Shown here piece by piece: positions 26,533 to 38,366 of a DNA stretch of 64,000 bases. Below the pieces are notes generated by a model that did no database searches, was not told the origin of the DNA, and worked only from the letters and a program-made list of their open reading frames with translations. The position numbers and the translations under genes are program-made. Source of the DNA: Brachypodius melanocephalos (Eukaryota; Chordata; Aves; Passeriformes; Pycnonotidae). The first letter of the stretch is position 1. Every line of letters starts with the position of its first letter. The stretch spans positions 66,084,735 through 66,148,734 of the forward strand of contig VZSR01003803.1 in the NCBI GenBank assembly GCA_013398615.1, given 5' to 3'.

Positions 26533-27114
26533 GGAGGCCATTCACTGCTTAAAGGGCTATTGATTGTGATTTTCCTTGAGCGCAGGCTCTGCCTCCCGCC
26601 CCGCACGGGCGCGTCCTGCAGTGCGCGAGCACAGCCGCTCACGCACGGTTCCGCACGGGGTTTAAGCGCCGCCTGAGCCGGGAGCGCTCCTCCCAGAATG
26701 TCCCCGGACGTGCTACAGCTGCTGCTGAGGGACGAGCCGACGAGCGGTCGGTCCCCTCTATCCCAGCGGCACCAGCTCCTTTCCCCGCTCCAAGCCCATG
26801 ACGGCGGAGCCGAGGAGCAGGTCGCAACCCTGCTCGTACAGACGGCGCCTCCCCGCAGCCGAGCATCCCTCCCGCCCGCACATCCGCACCGCCCCCTCCC
26901 CATGCGCAGGGCGGGTTCCCTTTGTCAAAAGGCTCCCAGAGGTGCCCTCCCCGCCTCCGTGCTCGCTCGGACCGGGGGGGACCGGGAGGGACCGGGGGAG
27001 ACCGCGGGGTCACACCCACCGCCGGGGCGGGACCCCGCCAGCGCCGCGTCCTCATGCGCCACCTGCTGGCGACCCGCGGCGCTGCAGCGCTGCTGCCGGC
27101 AGGGCGGGGCCACC

Positions 27115-27378
27115 ACCCCCGGCCCGGCCCCCGGCCCAGCCTTAGGCCCAGCCCTGGCCCAGCCCCGGCCCAGCCCCGGTCCAGCCCCCGGCCCAGCCCC
27201 GGCCCTGCCCCCGGTCCAGCCTTAGGCCCGACCCCCGGCCCAGCCTTAGACCCAGCCTTAGGCCCAGCCCCCGGCCCAGTCCCCGGCCCAGGCCCCGGCC
27301 CAGCCCCGGCCCAGCCTTAGGACCAGCCCCGGCCCAGCCCCCGGCTCAGCCTTAGGCCCAGCCCCGGTCCAGCCCCCC
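27115..27378 (+). repeat. C-rich minisatellite with CCTTAGG spacers
   Basis: Irregular units of the type CCCCGGCCCAGC repeat across about 260 bases. Six CCTTAGG or CCTTAGA words are scattered among them, starting at 27140, 27220, 27244, 27256, 27315 and 27350. The minus strand has many GGG/GGGG runs and could form G-quadruplexes. Open frames across it encode only Gly-Pro-Ala strings and are artefacts. It lies in the right part of the CpG island. Confidence 0.9.
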
Positions 27379-27600
27379 GTCTCTCTCGAGGAAAAGTCGC
27401 TTCCCGAGGTATTTGCGACCTCTGGGTTCTCCCCCGCCCGTTTCCTGTTATCTCAGCGGGTCTTTGCAGCTCCGTGCGCAGGGCGGAGTGCAGGTGGTTC
27501 CGGCCGGGAGCGAGTGGGGCGCGGCGGCTGCTGTTCCACTGTCCATGATCCCGAGTTTCTGCACCACGGGCTGCTGCTGGAACGTGCCTCTAAGGGGGTC

Positions 27601-27648
27601 GCTTTTCTTAAAGGAAGACAATAGGCTTTTCTTAAGGGAAGACAATAT
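27601..27648 (+). repeat. 24-bp tandem duplication
   Basis: Two adjacent 24-base units, 27601-27624 and 27625-27648, both begin 'gcttttcttaa' and share 'ggaagacaata'. They differ at two positions. The repeat keeps frame, giving LFLKEDNR then LFLREDNM in the + frame, but that frame stops at 27673 and no protein function is supported. Confidence 0.95.
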
Positions 27649-27710
27649 GTCTCTTGCTGGGTTTTTTGTGTAACCCATGATCTGTGCATCCCACTGAGGG
27701 AGGAGGACAT

Positions 27711-27719
27711 CAGGTAAGG
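27711..27719 (+). other. Candidate 5' splice donor of a first exon
   Basis: CAG followed by GTAAGG, with the cut after 27713, is a consensus U2-type 5' splice site. It lies about 170 bases past the end of the CpG island, on the same strand as the TATA box at 26523. Together they could define an untranslated or lncRNA first exon. An AATAAA at 27983-27988 offers an alternative end for an unspliced transcript. None of this is verified by the sequence alone. Confidence 0.35.
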
Positions 27720-30700
27720 ACAGCAGGCTGCCTCTGTCACCTGTACACATTTCGTGGAATCAACAATGATGAATTTTATCCAGAGGATTTTCATAGCTTT
27801 AAGTGAAGGCAAGCTTCCCCTTCCAGGAGGATGCAGAAACAACAGGGAATCCAGCCTGAACTTCACATCCCAAGCCATCTGCAAAGCTAGTTTTCCTTCC
27901 CAGACGTTTCCTCTGGAGTCACAGAGAAGCCCTGAACAATGAGCGAGCACCAAGATGCTGGGAAATACCCCTGTTCTGTGCAAATAAAGATGTATCTCAA
28001 AAAGAGCCTAAGCCTAGGTTCGTGGCTCAATATTCAGTTCTTGCTTTGCTACTTGCAAAACATCCTCACTGTCTGAAAGCAGGAGCTGCATAGCCTTCCC
28101 ACTGGGAAGAGCCTTTGGGCTGAGCACTACATCCTAGTGCCACTTCAGCAGGAGACCTAGGAAGCCTGCAGCAACTCTCCCAAGCTGAGCAAACAGGAGC
28201 CTCTTGATATAGGAAAATGAAAAAATCAGGACAGCTTTTCCCATGCTCTTCCCTAGCTTTATGCCTAGGAATGATGAAGATAAATTACACACATACATGC
28301 AGCTGTGAGCAGGGAAGAAGTACTCTGTGCACCAATGTACAACAAGGACACAAATGAAACAGTCCCTTACATTACACAGACAGTACTGCTCAGCTATGTA
28401 GTGCTGTGGATTCACCAAAACAATCTAGTCTCTGTTTAAGCAGTATCCTGTGTTTCATCCCAGTCCAACTCCCAGTTACATAAAGAACAGCAACACCCTA
28501 GAGCTATTTACTCACGTGTTCTTGGAGAGGAGGTGATTATTATTGCTGGTGGCTCTCAGAAGAAATGTATGTGAGATAAGATCTAAGGAGAAAATAAAAA
28601 TGAACAATGGTCATTTAGAAACAAGCTGTTCTCTGAGGGTGATATTTTCAAGCGAGTGTTGACTTACGGGGTCAATGAGAAGCTGAGTGGGAAGAAGGTT
28701 GATACGAATAAAATACACACAATGAGAGGCTTAACTGAAGTTGCAAAGTTTATGGGCTTCCTTCACTGCTCTCTTGTTACAGGCCACATTGGAAAGACCA
28801 TATGAGCAGCTTATCATGAAACTGTTCACATCACTGTTTCATATTCTGATAGAAAGCAGAAGAATCCATTCTTATTTTAAGCAGAGTTTTGAACTCAGAG
28901 GTGGAGGGAAGTTTTAAAAGTAAGGTCTTTGAAGAGAATGGAAGAGAAAGTGTCATTGCAGAGTCGCATTATGAATGCAGAAAGCAGTATTTGAAATACG
29001 AACAGTTCAGGGCTGTTAAACTGGGCATTCAGTGTGGATTTTTCATTTTCCCATTTTCCCATTTTCCCTTTTGTATTAATCTCATCTGCTAGAGCCCACA
29101 GGGTGCCTCGCACACCTGTGATGACACATTGCATCCATCCTCCTCTGTTTCTTGAAGGCTCAGCACTGAAGGAGAGACCACTGCCTGCTGCCAGCACAGA
29201 AGTGAAGGGGACACCTGCACAGGTGGGCTGTGCAGTCTCAGGCAGAAAGTCCACAGATGAGGGTCAGCCAGAAACTGTTCCTTAAATTTCAGCTGTGATT
29301 TGCCTTTCGACCCACAGGCAGGTAGCTAACTCCCCTCTGAGCTCCAGGAGGGCCCCAAAAGCAGGTAAAGGGATGTCAGGGGTCTTTGGGGTTTGCATAA
29401 GGCTGCAGGTGGGGATTTAATGTTCCATAACCTTTATCAGCCTTCAACACTGCAGAAGTACCTGCCCAAAAACCTTTGAATAAATTGAACAGTAAATTCA
29501 CAGGGCAAGATATTTGTGTTTCATTACTGTGTCTGCTGTAATGCTGTCTGACATATTTTGGCCTCTGTGCTTCAACTTTCCCCAGAAAACTGCAGAACAA
29601 CATTCTGTTTATCTTTTTTTTTTTTTTTTTTTGCATATGGCATTTTTAAAATGCAGTTTTCAAGGATCAAAGCTGTGGTCAGTGTTCTTTTTTGTTAAGT
29701 ACCTGACACCCCACCTAGTGTACATTTTGGCTAGGTTGACATCCACTTTCTTCTGTTTTGTGGTGGAATATCAGTTTCATCCATGTGAAGTTTCAGGATA
29801 TGATTGGTCTAAATGTATGTTCCTATAGAGCATGTGCGCTACTGCAATATCCAAATGTTACAGGCAGTAATTAGGAATTAATTTGAACTAGTTAGAGTTT
29901 GCTAAAGAAATTATTGAAGTGGTTTGCAATTAAAATAATACATTAATATAAATTTAAAAGATACTTTTATTTTAAAGAAACAAGCAATGGCAAACTCCAA
30001 AATAATCAGCTTTGTTAGATCATCTTGATTGTACTAAAACAGTAATTAAAACCAGCCTGTGTTGTTTATATCACTAACAGGAATCTTCAAATTATTCAGA
30101 TGCTTTTTTTTGCCTGTTTTGCAATGCAAGCCACATAATCAGATTTTTGAAAACTGAAACTTAATTCTTTCTTTCAGTAGCAAAGATGGATGAAATAAAG
30201 ACAGATGGATCTTCTTGAACTGAAAAGTGTATTGAACACCAAACATTTTTTCAGCAGAGACACATTCATATTTCCTGGTTGAGAGGCAGAAGCAACCAAA
30301 ATATGTAATAAGCCAGGCACTGTTGTTTAGTGAAGCTTCTGTTGATTTGAATAGGTTCTGTGTGATACTGTTGGGCTATTAATATGTGAAAATTACATAC
30401 CTTGAGCCACTGCTTAAAGATGTATCATGTTTCCAAAAGTCTGGTTTAAATGTAAGCAAAAGCAAGGAAGTACATCAGGGATATTGGGAATCTATCTATA
30501 TTTTGGGGAGATTTTTGAACTTTAGTTTTGTGACCAAGAGTATGGACATGCTCAGGTCCAAGCTGCTTATGAGCAGCTTCATCCAGGATTTCATCAGATA
30601 GCCAGCGAGGCAGATAGGAGAAGGAGACTGCCAGTTAAGAAACAGGCCTGTTCTTTTCTTTTATTTAGAAGTGTGAACACATCTTAACACAGCAGACAAT

Positions 30701-31225
30701 GTCTGTGCAACACACTGCAGATGCATAAAAAATGCTGCTTCTGAATGGATTTCTCCTTCTTCCAGGAAAGCAGACATAGAAAGTAGGGGTCAGTACAAGC
30801 TCAGCTGGACTCTCCATGACCAGTGACTGTTGTATGACTGCAGCATTTTATGCTCAAGGTCCATGGTAATGACCACATTTATTTGTTTGATAGAAGAAAA
30901 CCTTTTTATATTAAATTAGATGGCTAATTCACTGGGGCACATTTGATGTGACAGAATCTGCCCCCAGTTGCAGCATCTGGAAGCTAACATTACAGAATGA
31001 ATGAGACTTAGAGGTGCCTGGGTGTCTCTGCTGCCAGTGAGAGCACTGTGTGCAGTGTGACTGGTGCTGGCTGGTGCTCAGCACACACAGATGGGAGCTG
31101 AGTCTCCAGGCATCCATGTAGCTGCTTGTAAACGATATATTCTTCTTGCTCCTTTAATGATGGATGATTTCTTCTTCATTCTGCTAGAATAAGGTATTTA
31201 TTGACCAATGTCATCTAGTAAATGT
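27720..31225. other. Non-coding AT-rich block, no gene recognised
   Basis: No recognisable coding sequence. The minus-strand frame 27453-27983 (176 codons) ends inside the CpG island and is antisense to the candidate first exon; it has no domain. A run of 19 T residues lies at 29614-29632, and a small CCCATTTT repeat near 29047-29070. Confidence 0.55.
29614..29632 (-). repeat. Poly(T) tract, 19 T
   Basis: An uninterrupted T run. It is a simple repeat with no recognised retroposon beside it. Confidence 0.85.
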
Positions 31226-31305
31226 TCCTGCTCGTTGCAGGGGCGTTAGACTGGATGACCTTTAAAGGTCCCTTGGAACCCAAACTAGTCTGTCATTCTA
31301 GGATT
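31226..31305 (+). mobile_element. CR1 LINE 3'-terminal fragment (plus orientation)
   Basis: The stretch 'cctgctcgttgcaggggcgt', then 'tagactggatgacctttaaa' and 'ggtcccttggaacccaaac', ending 'tcattctagga', is the extreme 3' end of an avian CR1 with its octamer-like tail. Only about 80 bases remain, a very short 5'-truncated insertion. It carries no coding sequence. Confidence 0.88.
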
Positions 31306-33475
31306 TGTCTTCTTACAGCAACTTCAGATTTGTGGGCATTGCAAAACCTGTATTAGAACTGCTGTAACTTGCAATACATTAGTAGTGTGCAACTCAATTT
31401 CTTCTCTTTAGGATAGAATGTGAACTGGAAACCAAGGAGTGAGTAAAAGTACATTTCAAAACAAATCCATAAATGTAAGTCAAGACAATGCAAAGGCATA
31501 ATCAATCCCATCTGAGCAGTGAATAAACTCACTAAGCAGCTAACAAAGAAGAAACTGGAATTCCTTTATGCATACAAGAAGAAATCTATTGCATAGAGGT
31601 TATGGAGCTTTTCTCCCTTTGAGTTTGTCAGGGAAATAGCCTCACGCTGACTTCCCATATGCTACTAAAGATTTTCTATGTCATTTACACATTTATATTC
31701 TATTCTTATATGGGGCAGGTACCCTAGGAAAGTAACCCAAGTGATAAATCTAGGCAGAGAATCCTTAACCTACACCTTAGTTTTCTTCCAAAGGAATCAT
31801 AGTATTTACTGCTCTGCTAATTGCAGAAGCTGAGCTGGAAAAGGAGCATGTGTATGAGATAATAGCAACCATTTGCCCTTGCTTGGCTCAGTCCACTCTT
31901 ATCCCTGTATTTCAATAACTAGGTTTCCAGTGGGGCAGGATCTTTGCTAAGGTAGAAAATCTTGTCCTTATATTTGTTTTCCATATAGATACTCTCTTGT
32001 CTTGCGTATTTCTTTTTAAGATGGCTTCAGATTTCAATGACTACAATATGTGAGAGTCTCAGATGAATTTTTTGGCCTCTATATGAAATGGGAAAGATTT
32101 TGTTTTTGTTTGTTTGGTTTGTTTTCAAATCCCAGTTGCATGGGGAGAGGCAGAAGCACAGAGATTTTACAGCTCAAACACAGTGAGCTGCCCAACTCCT
32201 ACATGGCAGGGTTTGAGCATGACTTGGAATCACTCAGAAAGCACGTGGCTGACTGGGGAATCTGGACAATGAACTGGCCTCCTGTGTCTCCAGTGAAAAC
32301 AGGCTTGGTGTGCATGCACTGAACAGCCCTCCAGCAGCAGGAGATAAGTGACCAGAAGGGTTTAGAGAGGGTGCTACATCTCAGCCTAGGGCCTTTAATG
32401 AGTCTAACCTGATCCTCTCTGTCAGCATGGCAGTGCCTTATGGCATGAATTATTAGATTGTACTGAGAGGAGGCAGTTCATTGGTAGAAATTAAAATCCA
32501 AAGCAGAATTGCATTTTCAGGATATGTGAGGCATAGAGAAGAGAAAATGTGTTCATACTAAACATTTTTAAGATGAATATATTGATGTCATTACTCCCTG
32601 TTTCTGACTCAGTGCCCTGGGTGTATGTATATGAAGTGAGGAATTTTTCCTGACTGCATGTGTTGAATTCTTTTAATCTTCACTTTAAGCATAAGAGCAC
32701 ATCTGCTGCAGTCTTTACACATCTTGCTTTTCCTTATAACCCACAAAATACTCCCTTTAAATTTTAATTCTAAAGACTGCAGTATAAAAGACTTTTTTAG
32801 ATGGGACATACCTTTTGGACAATCTGACATTTTAATGGAACAAAACCTTTGCTAAAAATCTGCTGCTGTAAAGCTGGTCCTGTTTTATTTAGCAAAATAG
32901 ACACAGCATTGAGTACCCATTTTTGGATGGGGTTTTTTTTTGTTGTTGCACAAATAGCTCAAAATTAATTCTTCAAGCATTAGTGTGATGAGGGGGCAAA
33001 ATGCACCATCAGTCAACTGCTACCCATAGAAAACCTACAGAGAAGCTTATTTAAAAAGGAAACACCTTGCACTTTCAGAGGCAAAGCCTGAATGAATAAT
33101 TGCAGTCTCAAGAGTGCCTTAAACTGAGGGGTTTTGCATTCCTTATGACCAGTAAGAAAATTATTCCCCCCCCAAAAAAGCTCATGCATTGAGACCATTC
33201 TGCTACTAGGTCCCCAAGACACAATCAGGACTGTTACCTCTAGGTCACCAGCCTGCACAGACATTCATCCTGGTTAGACACTGTGCCATGCACTTAATAA
33301 AGGTCTTCTTTCATTCCCTGCAATCTTGTGTAAACTGTCACTTCTCCAGAGCTTTACAAAGTGTGAATTCAAGCATGTAAACTCCCTGTGATACAGCAAC
33401 ACAATCTGGCTACCGCGTTAAGGTCAGGCCTGGAATTCACTGTCATACTGGTGGAGAGACCAGTCACCAGTAAAC

Positions 33476-33495
33476 TGCCAAACAATTGTTTGGCA
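33476..33495. repeat. 20-bp perfect palindrome
   Basis: TGCCAAACAATTGTTTGGCA equals its reverse complement. It contains outward-facing GCCAA/TTGGC words like those bound by NFI factors, and a CAATTG E-box core. It is more likely a chance palindrome or binding site than a structural element. Confidence 0.9.
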
Positions 33496-36329
33496 ATAAT
33501 TGAATGTGTTCATTCAGGGATACAATAAAAGAAAGTTCACTTGAGTGACAAGAGATACCAATATTTACATATATTCCCATACTATCAAGTACTGAAACAC
33601 AGTAAAAGCCTTTGGAAACGAGGTATATAGGGATCTTTTCTCCACCATCTGAATTTGTGCTGAGGTCAACAGCTCACAAATAAGTCTGTAGTGGAAAGAA
33701 GAATAGAAGCCCTTACCTGCTGTGCCATCCTGATATATGACGGTATTTTCTCTGTTCCCACTCATGAATACCCCACATCTGCTCTCTCTTACCCACACCG
33801 TGTGGAGAAAATAGTTGTGCCACTTGTGCTAGTTTGTTTTGCTATAGCTTAATATCAGATATATTTAGGATGGTAACGATACCCTAACAAATCTCTATTC
33901 CCCACCCCAAATCCTCAGATGAGGATTTATTTATTGTCTGCTTGGATGGGTTTACTAAACAAGTAGCAATGATTCTGCACTGCCAGCCATCCATGACATT
34001 TGTGACGCTTTAATGGCAACTGTAATTTCCTTCCATGCAAAGAAAGAGTTCTGGCACCATAGCTCAGGAAGAAGGATCATCTTTTCTAAAAAAGAAATTG
34101 CCTCAGGAAGAAAATCCCCATTTTGTGATTATATTTGAGATTATTTTTCTCTACAAGAAATTCTAAAAGTTTTAAATTACATGAGACAATCAACGATAAA
34201 TTTTGGAATAGACACATGGTTTGTGTTTGTGGTATTCAGCAAGGATATGAAAAGCCAGTGATTAGTCCTGATAAAGATGCTTTGGATGCTGTCTTTCCTC
34301 CATACCTCCAAAAGTCTTTTCAGCCCCATGTTTAGATCCTTCATATACAATATAGGAGAGTCATGTTCAACTCTTTGCTTGATGTATATTTAAATTATTT
34401 AAACTTAAAGAGCTCCAACAAGAACAGCAAAAGAAAACTGACACACTAATCCCTAACCTTTGTCATCTTCCCACCTTCTCCCTTCTCCCCAAAATAATAG
34501 TCTTTGTGGTCAAAGTAACTTCTAATGCTCTTTGCAAACAGTGTCACAGCAAGTGTTGGATGTGGAACTCACACTAAGCAAATGTGCTGTTCACCATCTC
34601 ATGTGGCTGAAAGAGACTTGCTCCTACCTGGATATTCCAGCATGGAGCAAAGAAACCCTTCCTGACTAAACTGGCCAAAACTATTGATATGTTCCCATGA
34701 AACACTTATTTTGAGATAGGAAACATTTTTAGTTTTTACAAGAGAAGCCCTGAGTCAGCTGTAATCACCACCTCTTTGCACACTTAGTGTTACACATAGC
34801 ACATTCGAAGGGAACCCACTTTATCAAGAATTCAGTTGGTTTCTGACTTTTGGGGTGTTTTTCTCTGTTCCCACTGTAATTTTCCCCTTATTCCAGATGA
34901 GGCCAGCTTCTCATTTCTCCCACCATCCACAAGAAGAGCTTAGCTCCTGGGACACTGACACCCTTCAGCTTTTCACTCTTGTCCCTGCAGATGCAGCAGA
35001 CACTCTGCTGTCACTGGTACAATGACATAAACTTGCCTCCACCCTGCATGGTGTTCATTCAGCAGATGTCAAAGTGGTTCAAGACCCAATATGAGAAGCA
35101 GGGCCTGTGATGGAAAAACTTCTTCCAGTTTTTTCATAAAAATCACAGAAACTGATCGCAAAAACTGTTGACAGACTTAGCTCTTAGCTCTGACCCAGAG
35201 ATGATCAGTCTGATAACTGGTTTGATAAAGCCATGCAGAGAGATGGCACTTTTATGCTTTTCTCTACTTACAGAGCAGTAATCAATTGCTGTTAGGTCAC
35301 TTTTTAGGCAAGCAGCTCCTACAGCAATTCAACAAATGGGAAATGTTCTGATGAAGAGTGGACTAAATTTGCTCATTCTGTAGCTAGTGGAAATGGAACC
35401 TTTCTCAGTTGCTTTCAGGTTGTGAAGTAGCTTTTTAAAAGAGCATCTTAATCCACTATTTGGCATTGCAAGTTTCACACATGGACCATCTGCCTCTTGT
35501 TTACCCTCTTCTCTCTGGTCCTTCTCTTTCATTCTCACCTCATATTAAATTTCTGGCTGAAGATATGCTGAACAGTTGGTCTGAACAGCAGAGCCACCTG
35601 ACATCTGTTTTCAGAAAACAAAGCTAATCAATAGACAACTCAAGGACCAGACCTTTTGGGTTTTTTACGCACACTTCTGAGCAGCTACGGACAGCAGTGT
35701 TGCCAAAAAATCTGGACATAATGCTTTATAAGAGAAATGTCTCATTAATCTGAGAAAACTCTTCCTGACTCTATACTAAGCCCTCTCAAGCATTACAGCT
35801 ATTATACTCTTACCAGTATTAAGGACTATATACAAGTCCTTCCTTCTTCATGTCCTATAGAAAATAGCATTCACCCATGGAAAACAAAGGTCACTTTATA
35901 TCAAAATAGATGATATTGTATCTGTAATCCCAGTGTGCACACAAACGCATGTCTACAGCTTTCTGGTCTCTCAAAATGGGTATACAGGCATACATATATG
36001 CAATGGCAAAAGAGGCCTTGGGAAAGTATTTGCTCACAGTAGTTTTAGAATATATCCAAAATTTCTATGTAATATAAGGAAAAATATTCAGAATTCCCTA
36101 ATGAGCCATAGAATACTTGGAAGAATAGGAGACTAGAACTTAAATTTAGTTCCAGGTCTGGCTGCTCTGACAAATAATTGCCTGACTGCACAGCAGGTAC
36201 TTCAGCTACAAAGCTGACAAAACACTTGGCAAGACTCTTGAGGAGTTACTTGGTAAGGCTCAAGGCCAGCATGAGTGCCACAACTAGAGCTGGAGAGTTG
36301 CCTTCCTTTACTAAATTAAATATGTATTG

Positions 36330-36341
36330 CCACCTACTGGC
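36330..36341 (+). promoter_or_regulatory. CTCF-like core word
   Basis: CCACCTACTGGC resembles the core of the CTCF consensus. A similar word, CCACCTGCTGGC, lies at 27059-27070 within the CpG island. Both are short and imperfect, so occupancy is uncertain. Confidence 0.25.
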
Positions 36342-38135
36342 TGTATTGCTATGTTAACATAATAAACTGGTGATTTCAAGGGCACACATTCAACCACCTA
36401 TGTTCTCTTTATATGAAAATTATATACATTAATAGTAGAATAATTAAGAAGTTTTTTTCCATCTTTTTTTAGTGAGGAAATACTTGATAGTTTTTTCTCC
36501 TTTTACAAAGTATATCAATAAAAACAGTTGCATACATTTAGAGGTTCCATTATGTGGCCACATTTGGCCATGCTAGAGGGTATAATGTGACTGTTAATAA
36601 ATGTAATTAGTGTCCTGGTCTCCCTGTACCTGCCTCTTAGACACACAATATGTCTCAGGGAAGAGAATGTATTTTTAATCTGTTTGACTAAAGGAGATGA
36701 GATACCAGCAGAAGAGCTGGCTGAGTGTGGGTACTAGGAATGTTACCAGATTTAAGCAAGGCTGGGTCACAGACTAGCTGAAGAATGGTCATGCATCAAT
36801 AAATCTACTGTATAATTTCTGCTGTTAGCAATCAGTGAATTAAACTTCACTAAAAGTACTGCTGATTATCCTAATCTGTGAAGCAGCAAAGCAGACTGGC
36901 ATTACATTCTTGTGAAAATAATTATAAGAGCACAATTAATCTGTAAAATAATATAGTGATTTTTTCCAAGAAAATCCAAACAAGATCTAGTTCAGGGATT
37001 TTGGTAAGTGATAAAGACAAGCTGCATTTGATTCTGGTCCAACCCAAGCTTTGATAATAAAACCCCACGTATTGCACAGGATGAAGAAAATCACCTTCAT
37101 TTACATTGGCTCTAAATTTATTCTGCCACCTTCCTCCAGCTGATTCATGCTGTATCATATAAGAGTTAGTCTACCAATTCACCCAGTAAATGGCTTTTTC
37201 AAAGCTTTGATGCAAATTACATCACTTGAAAAAAAAAAAGTTCAAATGTAGTTTGGCTAAATTTACATTGAAACGGGTCAGAGAGTGCTCACTGAACCTG
37301 CATCAATTGAATGAATAAAGACAGTAACCTTTGGCTGCTAATGGAGGTAAATAGTTGCAGAAAGAAGTTTTTTATTAAAGTGTAACCAGAATCACAAGAG
37401 TATGTTTTTCCCACTCCTAAATTATAGCCTATTACAGAGTGTTGTAAAGTAATTTTCCATTTAGCTTAGTCTGCAGTAAGCTGAAATATCTGTACTCAAA
37501 GATGAGATTTTCTAAAGAGAAGTTTCAGATACAGTAATTTATATGTACTGACTTCATATGTTCAGCTGATTTCCTTACATTTATAGATTGTTCCTATGCC
37601 GACCACCCCTCCTAAATTTCACATATGGCCATGTCTTCAGATTTCATTAGTGTCAAGCACAATACAGTGAAGGAAAATTACATATTCAGCAGAAACCTGT
37701 ATTAGATAACTACATAAATGCTCTCTTCAAAAATTGGCAGCAGCAGTAACCATTTCTAGTGGGACACATACCAACAGGGAGTCTCAAACAAATAGCTACT
37801 TGACTTTCATAAACAGAAAACTGCTCAGTCCTTTCCTCCAATTGTTGGGATTTACTTTGAGGATTTCTATTGAAAACAGAAACTGTATTCTTAGGTTAAG
37901 ACAGCTCTGAAGCCATTCTTCAGAAAACACTTGGAGAATGAGCAGTTGATGTCAACTTATCTTAGAAAGCATTTGTAAAAACATCTATGAAGGATAAGCT
38001 ATCAGGGGTCTCTAGACAATATTAGGTATTAGACCATCTCCTCTGAGAAGCTAGTGTACTGAAGTACTGTGCAAATACAGAATTACTGTAGCCTCACAGT
38101 TTGCCTCTTTACCAAGTAAGGTTCTGGAAAGAGAG

Positions 38136-38366
38136 CAGGTTGGATTAGACATTAGAAAAAAATTCTTTACTCTGCAGATGATGAGGCACTGTAAGAGGTT
38201 GCCCAGAGAATCTGTGGATGCCCCATCCTTCTAGTGTTCTAGGCTAGGTTAGATAGTATCCTGAGCAAAGTGATCTAGTGGAAGGTGTCCTCCCCCTGGC
38301 AGGGGGGTTGGAACGAGAGGAGCTTTAAGGTCCCTTCCAACCCAGACCATTCTAAGATCCTGTGAT
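38136..38366 (+). mobile_element. CR1 LINE 3' fragment (plus orientation)
   Basis: About 230 bases follow the avian CR1 3' consensus closely. They run 'caggttggattagacattag', 'aattctttactctgcagatg', 'gaggcactgtaagaggttgc', 'ccagagaatctgtggatgcc', a 'tagtggaaggtgtcc' stretch, and the terminal 'aaggtcccttccaaccc' with a degenerate ATTCTAAG tail. The first part once encoded the C-terminal end of ORF2 ('RLDIRKKFFT...RHWNRLP'-like in the family) but is now broken by substitutions and gaps. It is 5'-truncated and belongs to the same general group as the copy at 60.7 kb, in the opposite orientation. Confidence 0.95.

Larger units (their letters stand above)
26249..27540. promoter_or_regulatory. CpG island, probable promoter region
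   Basis: CpG dinucleotides become frequent abruptly from about 26249 (ctcgg, ggcggc, ttgcgaag, ggccgtagg) and stay dense to about 27540, in strong contrast to the CpG-poor remainder of the window. GC-box-type words occur, including 'ccgccccg' near 26597, 'agggcgggtt' near 26907, 'ggggcggga' near 27023 and 'agggcggggcc' near 27101. An NRF1-like 'catgcgca' lies near 26899. In vertebrates an isolated island of this kind usually marks a promoter or first exon. The + strand is favoured because a TATA box precedes the denser part and a strong splice donor follows it. No coding sequence inside could be identified, so the gene or lncRNA it serves is unknown. Confidence 0.75.
31306..38135. other. Non-coding AT-rich block, no gene recognised
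   Basis: Open frames reach only about 90 codons (32050-32322 plus) and none is recognised. The block contains a perfect palindrome at 33476-33495 and a CTCF-like word at 36330-36341. No further transposon was identified. Confidence 0.55.

Noticed and set aside
26199..26903. 234-codon minus-strand open frame in the CpG island, plus + strand frames at 26698-27225 and 26922-27320
   Set aside because: High GC removes stop codons in all frames. The translations are Arg/Ala/Pro/Ser-rich with no domain, overlap one another on both strands, and the last ones only read the C-rich minisatellite.
27453..27983. 176-codon minus-strand frame antisense to the candidate first exon, with a hydrophobic N-terminus
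   Set aside because: No family resemblance. The internal repeat comes from the 24-bp tandem duplication, and no promoter-like sequence precedes it on that strand.
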